Assembly (NCBI GenBank): GCA_023417955.1
Contig: JAEZDW010000453.1
Span: 1-11,069, forward strand
Source: Bacteroidota bacterium
GTDB taxonomy: Bacteria > Bacteroidota > Bacteroidia > Cytophagales > Cyclobacteriaceae
Direction: 5' to 3'
Length of the DNA stretch: 11,069 bases
The notes under the pieces are model-generated. The model was not told the origin of the DNA and did no database searches. It saw nothing but the letters and a program-made list of their open reading frames with translations. The position numbers were made by a program, and so were the translations under genes. How positions within the stretch are numbered: position 1 is the first letter of the stretch; each line of letters begins with the position of its first letter. Below, piece after piece: positions 7,701 through 11,069 of the stretch.

Positions 7701-7942
7701 TCTGTGGGAAATGCCAGCAACGATTCACCATCCAGCAGATCGATTCTGCAGGCAGGGATGATTCGAATACCAAGTTTTTTAGCAGCTGCATGAGCACGGA
7801 CAATGCCGGCAAATGAATTCCGGTCAGTGATTGCAATAGCGTCATACCCATACATAGCAGCCTGTTCCACCATTTCCTCCGGATGGGAAGCACCACGGAG
7901 AAAGGAGAAGTTCGTTGTTACCTGCAGCTCAATGTAGCGCAT
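4730..7942 (-). CDS. dnaE2: Error-prone DNA polymerase DnaE2 (ImuC)
   Basis: A 1070-residue C-family DNA polymerase, normal length for DnaE2/ImuC. It is the catalytic subunit of the ImuA-ImuB-DnaE2 mutasome, which copies past damaged template bases. Domains in order: PHP (~1-200, starting ELQVTTNFSFLRGASHPEE), palm and fingers with GRGSAANS (~339-346) and the PPDIDVDFE catalytic motif (D379, D381, D383 region), a third carboxylate D530 in LKIDVLAL, a thumb/clamp-proximal region, a helix-hairpin-helix segment (~834-866) and an OB fold (~942-1020). The PHP domain has lost the usual HxH metal ligands near the N-terminus, as in most DnaE2, so proofreading by that domain is unlikely. I chose the ATG at 7942, 22 bp after the imuB stop; longer starts would overlap imuB and add an unconserved tail. 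It is the last gene of the operon. Confidence 0.95.
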   Translation of the reverse strand: MRYIELQVTTNFSFLRGASHPEEMVEQAAMYGYDAIAITDRNSFAGIVRAHAAAKKLGIRIIPACRIDLLDGESLLAFPTDRAAYARISGLLTLGNRRAEKGKCHLYKADVYNHAKGSKFVLIPPQSLNESFDFDPAFYAIAEEYREAFEDELYIAASRLYNGTDSKYLYRIEKLAERFNIRVVATNDVHYHTPSRRELQDVITCVREKCTIHNAGYRLYPNAERYLKHPDEMERLFRHHENAICHSREIADACRFSLSELKYQYPKEITSEGRTPQEELIHLTWQGASRLFNGCIPDKVKATIEYELNFIGQMNYAEYFLTVYDIVHYARQQNILCQGRGSAANSTVCYCLGITSVDPSKFDLLFERFISSARNEPPDIDVDFEHERREEVMQYIYRKYGRDRAAVVATVTQLHHKGAIRDVGKAMGLSVDTINRLSALIWDFSDEGFDRDRIIGQGINPDDPTIRKVLQLTEQYISFPRQLGQHTGGFVITEGQLSDLCPIHNARMEDRTCIEWNKDDIEVLGFLKIDVLALGMLTCIRKAFDLAKQHYGLNLTLANIPQDDPNVYEMVSHADTIGVFQIESRAQQSMLPRLKPKCFYDLVIEVAIVRPGPIQGDMVHPYLRRRNGEEPVEYPSKELEQILGRTLGVPLFQEQAMKIAIVAAGFTPTEADELRRSMATFKFKGMMSHFEKKLVDGMTRKGYTKEYARRVFRQLEGFGSYGFPESHAVSFALLVYVSSWLKCYYPEVFACALLNSMPMGFYQPAQIVSDARNHGVTILPIDVNHSQWDNTLEEKSGKYFAMRLGFRQVKGIREDEVLALVKGRKQGYTSIHQLREVGVSESTLERLADADAFRSMGFDRRKALWEVSVKDQQPHTIFVSEKDKSEDSIKLPDMLLSEHVVHDYATTSLSIKAHPLSFIREQLTQLRVVSARDLETIREGTNVKIAGLILVRQRPGTAKGVCFITLEDETGTANLVVFQKHFDKYRKEIIQSRLLMVEGKVQREGEVIHVIVSRCVNYSRLLQKLLPVSNNNEEVSFRTFARSDERTGPARDQRVEVVQGKIFPDGRNFK

Positions 7943-7964
7943 GCTGAGTAGATTAGTTTTTGGA

Positions 7965-9467
7965 TCAGGCAAAAAAGCCGTGCAGGAACCATTGAAAGGT
8001 GGCATCGTCGTAATGGCCGAGACGGAATATCCAGTAACGACGGCCGGATTCATCTTCGACAGTGTAGTAATCACGGTGTTGCCCCTGTTGCAGCCACCAC
8101 TCCTGCTCTATTCGTTCCGGACCGTCGGCATGCACAACTTTATGAAGCTTGCCTTTATACCGGAAAAGCATGGGTGGATAATCCGGAATTGGCGCTGTTA
8201 CTTCAATTCGTTCAGGATGAGGTAATATCCTTACCGGGCGCACTTTATCCGACTGCCAGGTGGTAACCGGTTTCTCCTGGAGTGAGGAAGCCTTTCTGAA
8301 TGAGCGCTCCGGCCAGTAATGTTCTTCAGGAAGGAAACGTCTTATTGCCTGACAGCCAATTCTGCCGGCAAGCCGGTCAACCAGTTCTGCGAGTTCGCTA
8401 TCATCAAGGCCACCATCGTTACCATGCCAGATGTCTTCCTGAACCGGTACCTGATCCTCTACCTGTAATGCCTCAAGTACAAATAATTCAATCCCGAGTC
8501 CAGGGTCTATGCTGCCTGTTTTGGGTTCGAAAAGTTTGAAGAGGTGGCTGACATGTTGCGATGGTCTGCTGGTGGATATGGTTAGTTCTGGTACCTGACC
8601 ATCAACCCGGTAAGCTTTAAAAACAACTTTGCGAATACCCAACTGGTCCTGTCTCAGCCGTTCGCAAAGTGCTGTCAGCAATTCTTGAAGCGCTGAAGTA
8701 ATTGATGTATATGTCGAAACCGGTTCAATGCATGGAAGTCGCTCCTGATAAGTCACTACAGGTTGCACCGGTACAAGATACTCCTTCACCAAACCGGTGA
8801 CCTGATGAATCCTGGCAAGCATTTCAGGTCCAAACCTTCTTCGCAGTGATTGCCGGGGTATGTGGATAAACTTTTCAACCTGATGAAGGCCAAGTTTGTG
8901 CAGCTTCAGGGCAATTGATTCTTCCAGGCGCAGGGCTTCAGCAGGAAGTTTCAGCATGGCGTCAATGTGTTTTCCTACAGGCACCACCGTGATCTCTCTA
9001 CCAAAGCGTGCCAGCGCCCAGGCAACACCAGGGGTATCTGCTATCGCCAGTCTGACGGTAAAGCCTTTGTCATTGAAGCGCCTGTGGATATCCTTAAGAT
9101 AGGCTTCATCACCCCCCCAGAGATGGGTGCATCCCGTTGCGTCGAAGACCAATCCGTCCGGAGGATCCATTGCGACGAAAGGAGTAAACCGGATACACCA
9201 AAGAGCAATCCGCCTGAGTAACGTCTGCATCTGATTAGGATCGTCATCCAATACTTTGAGATCGGGTAGCAGAGCCCGGGCATCAGCCAGGGCCATACCT
9301 TTTGATAAGCCCTCTGCCTCTGCTTTTGCGTTAACGTCTGTAACTACCATTCTGCCATGGGATGGTGCCCGAAGTACAAACGGGGTGTTTCGCAAGGTAC
9401 CGTCGCGTAACGAAAACCAGTCGGTGCTTAAGTATCTGAACCAGATAGAAACAAACCTGCTCTCCAT
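7965..9467 (-). CDS. imuB: ImuB, non-catalytic Y-family polymerase adaptor
   Basis: A 500-residue Y-family polymerase homologue that scaffolds the mutasome by binding the sliding clamp, ImuA and DnaE2. The N-terminus FVSIWFRYLSTDWF replaces the usual metal-binding aspartate motif. The second active-site block reads DPPDGLVFDATGCTHLWGG (~101-119) instead of the SxDE motif, so it should not synthesise DNA. A palm/fingers/thumb portion (~1-230) is followed by a little-finger-like domain (~235-335) and the ImuB C-terminal region with GPERIEQEWW (~449-458) and RDYYTVEDESGRRYWIFR (~465-482). QEDIW at 343-347, just after the little finger, resembles the QxDLF clamp-binding pentamer. The ATG at 9467 lies one base after the imuA stop (TGATATG), indicating translational coupling; a longer frame to 9572 would overlap imuA by 104 bp and lacks similarity to the family. 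Confidence 0.93.
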   Translation of the reverse strand: MESRFVSIWFRYLSTDWFSLRDGTLRNTPFVLRAPSHGRMVVTDVNAKAEAEGLSKGMALADARALLPDLKVLDDDPNQMQTLLRRIALWCIRFTPFVAMDPPDGLVFDATGCTHLWGGDEAYLKDIHRRFNDKGFTVRLAIADTPGVAWALARFGREITVVPVGKHIDAMLKLPAEALRLEESIALKLHKLGLHQVEKFIHIPRQSLRRRFGPEMLARIHQVTGLVKEYLVPVQPVVTYQERLPCIEPVSTYTSITSALQELLTALCERLRQDQLGIRKVVFKAYRVDGQVPELTISTSRPSQHVSHLFKLFEPKTGSIDPGLGIELFVLEALQVEDQVPVQEDIWHGNDGGLDDSELAELVDRLAGRIGCQAIRRFLPEEHYWPERSFRKASSLQEKPVTTWQSDKVRPVRILPHPERIEVTAPIPDYPPMLFRYKGKLHKVVHADGPERIEQEWWLQQGQHRDYYTVEDESGRRYWIFRLGHYDDATFQWFLHGFFA

Positions 9468-9468
9468 A

Positions 9469-10215
9469 TCATACCGCTTTCCTGATTTGTGTTTCTGTAA
9501 TGATGCTCTCCTGGTGGAGTGGAACAAACGAGCCATTGCGCCACCCAATGTTCCAGATGCCGGGTTTACCATTCCTGACCCTTAACAATTCAACCTTCCA
9601 TGCTGGACAACCCACACCTGGAAGGTTGTCAGTCAGTCCTGGCAGCTGACTAACTTTCCATCTTGATACACAGGCAGTTGTTGCTTGATTCTTTAAGCCT
9701 TTCTTTAGAATAAAACCGGTTGAATGACTCTCTTCAACTGACAATTGAAAACGCCTGGATGCATTGAAGCTGATACTGCTAAGTTCGCCAACAACCCCGG
9801 ATATTGACTTGCATTTGAGCGCTTCTTCAATGGCCCATAGGGCGTCCCTCTCGTTCCTGACCTCAATAAAAATGACCCGCTCAGGAGAAACTCCGAACTG
9901 CTTTAATGCCGGTGGGAAAATGGATATACGTGGGCTGATCCAGGCAGTAATTCCATTTTCGTTCATCAGTGCGGAAAGTATACCACCTACAAAACCAGAG
10001 GTAGCTGCAAGATCTTCCGAAGTTTCTGCCATAAACTCGTGGACTGCACTAGTGGGAAATATGTTATGAGGAAACGCACTTAAGAGACTTCCCAGGTTGA
10101 TATGCCTCCCGACCGATTGATTCATGCGGAATCCCTGCAGGCGAAGTATATCCGACTGCAAAACCGACCTTATTTCTGCCCGATTGAGTGACCGTATCGA
10201 AGCCAATTGAGACAC
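9469..10215 (-). CDS. imuA: ImuA, RecA-fold mutasome accessory protein
   Basis: A protein of up to 248 residues that matches the Bacteroidota form of ImuA (often annotated SulA/ImuA-like). Visible landmarks are SDILRLQGF (21-29), FPTSAVHEFMAE and SEDLAATSGFVGG (53-78, the region where RecA has its P-loop), ISGVVGELSS (138-147) and the C-terminal WKVELLRVRNGKPG (206-219). The Walker A GxxxxGK[ST] is absent, so ATP binding of the RecA kind is doubtful. ImuA partners ImuB, and in Myxococcus it was reported to act on RecA. The start is uncertain: GTG at 10215 would lie only about 5 bp after the -7 box, making a leaderless transcript, while TTG at 10161, preceded by AAGG, keeps the conserved SDILRLQGF. 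First gene of the imuA-imuB-dnaE2 operon. Confidence 0.88.
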   Translation of the reverse strand: MSQLASIRSLNRAEIRSVLQSDILRLQGFRMNQSVGRHINLGSLLSAFPHNIFPTSAVHEFMAETSEDLAATSGFVGGILSALMNENGITAWISPRISIFPPALKQFGVSPERVIFIEVRNERDALWAIEEALKCKSISGVVGELSSISFNASRRFQLSVEESHSTGFILKKGLKNQATTACVSRWKVSQLPGLTDNLPGVGCPAWKVELLRVRNGKPGIWNIGWRNGSFVPLHQESIITETQIRKAV

Positions 10216-10219
10216 GGTT

Positions 10220-10254
10220 CAAAGATAAATTAAACTAACATTTTTAGTTACAAA
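10220..10254 (-). promoter_or_regulatory. Proposed promoter of the imuA-imuB-dnaE2 operon
   Basis: On the minus strand TTTG (10254-10251) and TATCTTTG (10227-10220) match the Bacteroidota -33 and -7 elements. The -7 match is perfect. The spacing is 23 bp, longer than the usual 19-20, which may mean a weak promoter or that a regulator assists it. Transcription would begin near 10216, right at the GTG considered as the imuA start. Confidence 0.5.
10233..10249. promoter_or_regulatory. Candidate operator: 17-bp inverted repeat inside the imuA promoter
   Basis: AACTAA-CATTT-TTAGTT is a perfect 6-bp inverted repeat with a 5-bp centre, lying wholly between the -33 and -7 elements. A dimeric repressor bound here would block RNA polymerase. 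Because imuA operons are SOS-controlled in other phyla, LexA or another S24-type repressor is the first candidate (inference); the site does not match the E. coli, Gram-positive or Xanthomonas LexA boxes. Confidence 0.45.
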
Positions 10255-10266
10255 TCTAATATAAAT

Positions 10267-10288
10267 AGTTTTTAACTGACCAAATATA
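10267..10288 (-). promoter_or_regulatory. Second -7-like box with an adjacent inverted repeat
   Basis: On the minus strand TATATTTG (10288-10281) is another full TAnnTTTG match, without a -33 element at a normal distance. Three bases downstream lies AGTT-TTT-AACT (10267-10277), a short inverted repeat sharing the AGTT/AACT half-site with the 17-bp palindrome at 10233-10249. It could be an upstream alternative promoter or a second repressor half-site; the region is very AT-rich, so chance is a real possibility. Confidence 0.3.
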
Positions 10289-10420
10289 ATTTTGTTGCAT
10301 ATTATATATGATTATTAACCAATGTGATAGGGGGTTAATTATTAAAGTACTTAATTAATATTGTGACCTGCATCTGATCTTAAACAAGGAAGGTTAACAA
10401 AGTAACTTAGCACGCAACTA

Positions 10421-10575
10421 CCTGGCGTTCCAAAGCCTGGCATCGACTAATATGTTGTAAGGACGGACTCCAACCCGTCCGAGGATAAAGGAGAAACCAA
10501 CATCGTTCTCCCCGATGGATTACAATTACCCTCGTCTGTTTAAGGATCGTTTTAGCCTCCAGGTCAATTCCTGGA
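10421..10575. other. Array of four small hairpins upstream of trx
   Basis: Four short inverted repeats occur in 155 bp: CCtGGC/GCCtGG at 10421-10440 (8-base loop, one T-T mismatch), GGACGG/CCGTCC at 10461-10480 (8-base loop), GGAGAA/TTCTCC at 10490-10511 (10-base loop) and TCCAGG/CCTGGA at 10558-10575 (6-base loop). All arms are about 6 bp, and the loops of the first three carry CCAA and the fourth TCAA. The region is less AT-rich than the imuA promoter half of the gap and codes for no protein I can support. It may be a structured leader, a small RNA or a REP-like repeat. The rest of the 427-bp gap holds only the imuA promoter region. Confidence 0.45.
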
Positions 10576-10642
10576 CTGTGATTTTAATTACATAAATGAT
10601 CGACAGGAATGCGGATATTTGTTCTACATAATCTACATCGAA

Positions 10643-11014
10643 ATGACTATTAAACTGACAACTGAAGAATTCAAGCAAAAGGTATTTGACTATACAAAAT
10701 CCAAGGAATGGAAATATGAGGGCTCTCTTCCGGCAATAGTTGATTTTTATGCAGACTGGTGCGGGCCCTGCAAAATGGTAGCTCCGGTTCTGGAAGAGTT
10801 GGCGACGGAATATGAGGGGAAACTGATAATCTATAAGGTAGACACCGAAAAAGAAGAAGAGTTGTCCGCTGTATTTGGAATCCGCAGTATCCCCACCTTC
10901 CTGTTTATTCCCGCAAATGGTACCCCTATGATCCAGCCCGGCGCCTTTCCCAAGAATGTATTCAAGCAGGTAATTGAAGAGGAATTGTTGAATCCGGCTG
11001 ACTCAAATGAATAA
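10643..11014 (+). CDS. trxA: Thioredoxin
   Basis: A 123-residue cytoplasmic thioredoxin. The redox motif WCGPC is at residues 39-43, after VDFYAD, and the cis-proline is P84 in the RSIPTF loop; VDTEKEEELSAVFGI (66-80) is the usual helix before it. No signal peptide or membrane anchor is present. The N-terminal stretch of about 30 residues before the core strand, with KEWKYEGSLPAIVDF, is the extended form seen in Bacteroidota thioredoxins. It reduces disulfides in client proteins, using electrons from thioredoxin reductase. I chose the ATG at 10643 over a TTG at 10619, which would add eight residues of unlike composition. A GATATTTG at 10614-10621 is one base off the -7 consensus but has no -33 partner. 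The gene is divergent from imuA; nothing recognisable follows in the last 55 bases of the window. Whether it is the main thioredoxin of the cell cannot be told. Confidence 0.93.
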   Translation: MTIKLTTEEFKQKVFDYTKSKEWKYEGSLPAIVDFYADWCGPCKMVAPVLEELATEYEGKLIIYKVDTEKEEELSAVFGIRSIPTFLFIPANGTPMIQPGAFPKNVFKQVIEEELLNPADSNE

Positions 11015-11069
11015 GAGGAATTGAGCGGTTTTATAAGCAGAGTCGTGCAAGTTTCTGAGATTCATGGCC

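Noticed and set aside
7943..8074. Longer dnaE2 start inside imuB
   Set aside because: It would add 44 residues with no PHP-domain character; DnaE2 proteins begin at the MRYIELQ-type sequence at 7942.
9468..9572. Longer imuB start overlapping imuA
   Set aside because: The added 35 residues are the antiparallel-free shifted reading of the imuA 3' end and do not resemble ImuB N-termini; the ATG at 9467 with TGATATG coupling is a better start.
10287..10294. Plus-strand TAATTTTG as a trx promoter
   Set aside because: It matches TAnnTTTG but is about 350 bp from trx, has no -33 partner, and lies in very AT-rich DNA where chance matches are expected.

Overview
The window looks like chromosomal DNA of a member of the Bacteroidota, most likely a Cytophagales-type bacterium (inference). 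The grounds are promoters of the Bacteroidota form (TTTG at -33, TAnnTTTG at -7), weak or absent Shine-Dalgarno sequences, an imuA-imuB-dnaE2 cassette with proteins typical of that phylum, and a thioredoxin with the extended N-terminus common there. No rRNA, tRNA, CRISPR array, prophage or transposase gene was found.

Layout. Positions 1-1068 are a cluster of a roughly 195-bp, imperfectly palindromic repeat: one partial and three full copies, with a small single-domain GIY-YIG nuclease gene (minus strand) between the first two full copies. Then come an M48-family membrane metalloprotease gene (1074-2201, minus), a further 5'-truncated repeat copy (2365-2530), and a secreted S9-family serine peptidase gene (2555-4462, minus) with a good Bacteroidota promoter. 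A 267-bp intergenic stretch (4463-4729) holds that promoter, short GGTTTCAGG repeats and a small hairpin at the dnaE2 end. From 10215 down to 4730, on the minus strand, runs the translesion-synthesis operon imuA-imuB-dnaE2, with gaps of 1 and 22 bp. A 427-bp divergent intergenic region (10216-10642) separates it from a plus-strand thioredoxin gene (10643-11014). The last 55 bases show nothing recognisable.

How the parts work together. ImuA, ImuB and DnaE2 together form the damage-inducible mutasome of bacteria that lack UmuDC/Pol V: DnaE2 is the polymerase, ImuB a catalytically dead Y-family adaptor that docks on the sliding clamp, and ImuA a RecA-fold accessory. The promoter proposed for imuA has a 17-bp inverted repeat sitting exactly between its -33 and -7 elements, the layout expected for a repressor operator. 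No lexA gene is in the window. The two peptidases and the GIY-YIG gene are separate transcription units with no evident link to the mutasome.

Most notable are the repeat family, whose right end lies 5-24 bp from the stop codon of all three downstream minus-strand genes in the same orientation; the GIY-YIG nuclease embedded in it; the palindrome nested in the imuA promoter; and an array of four small hairpins with CAA-containing loops upstream of trx.
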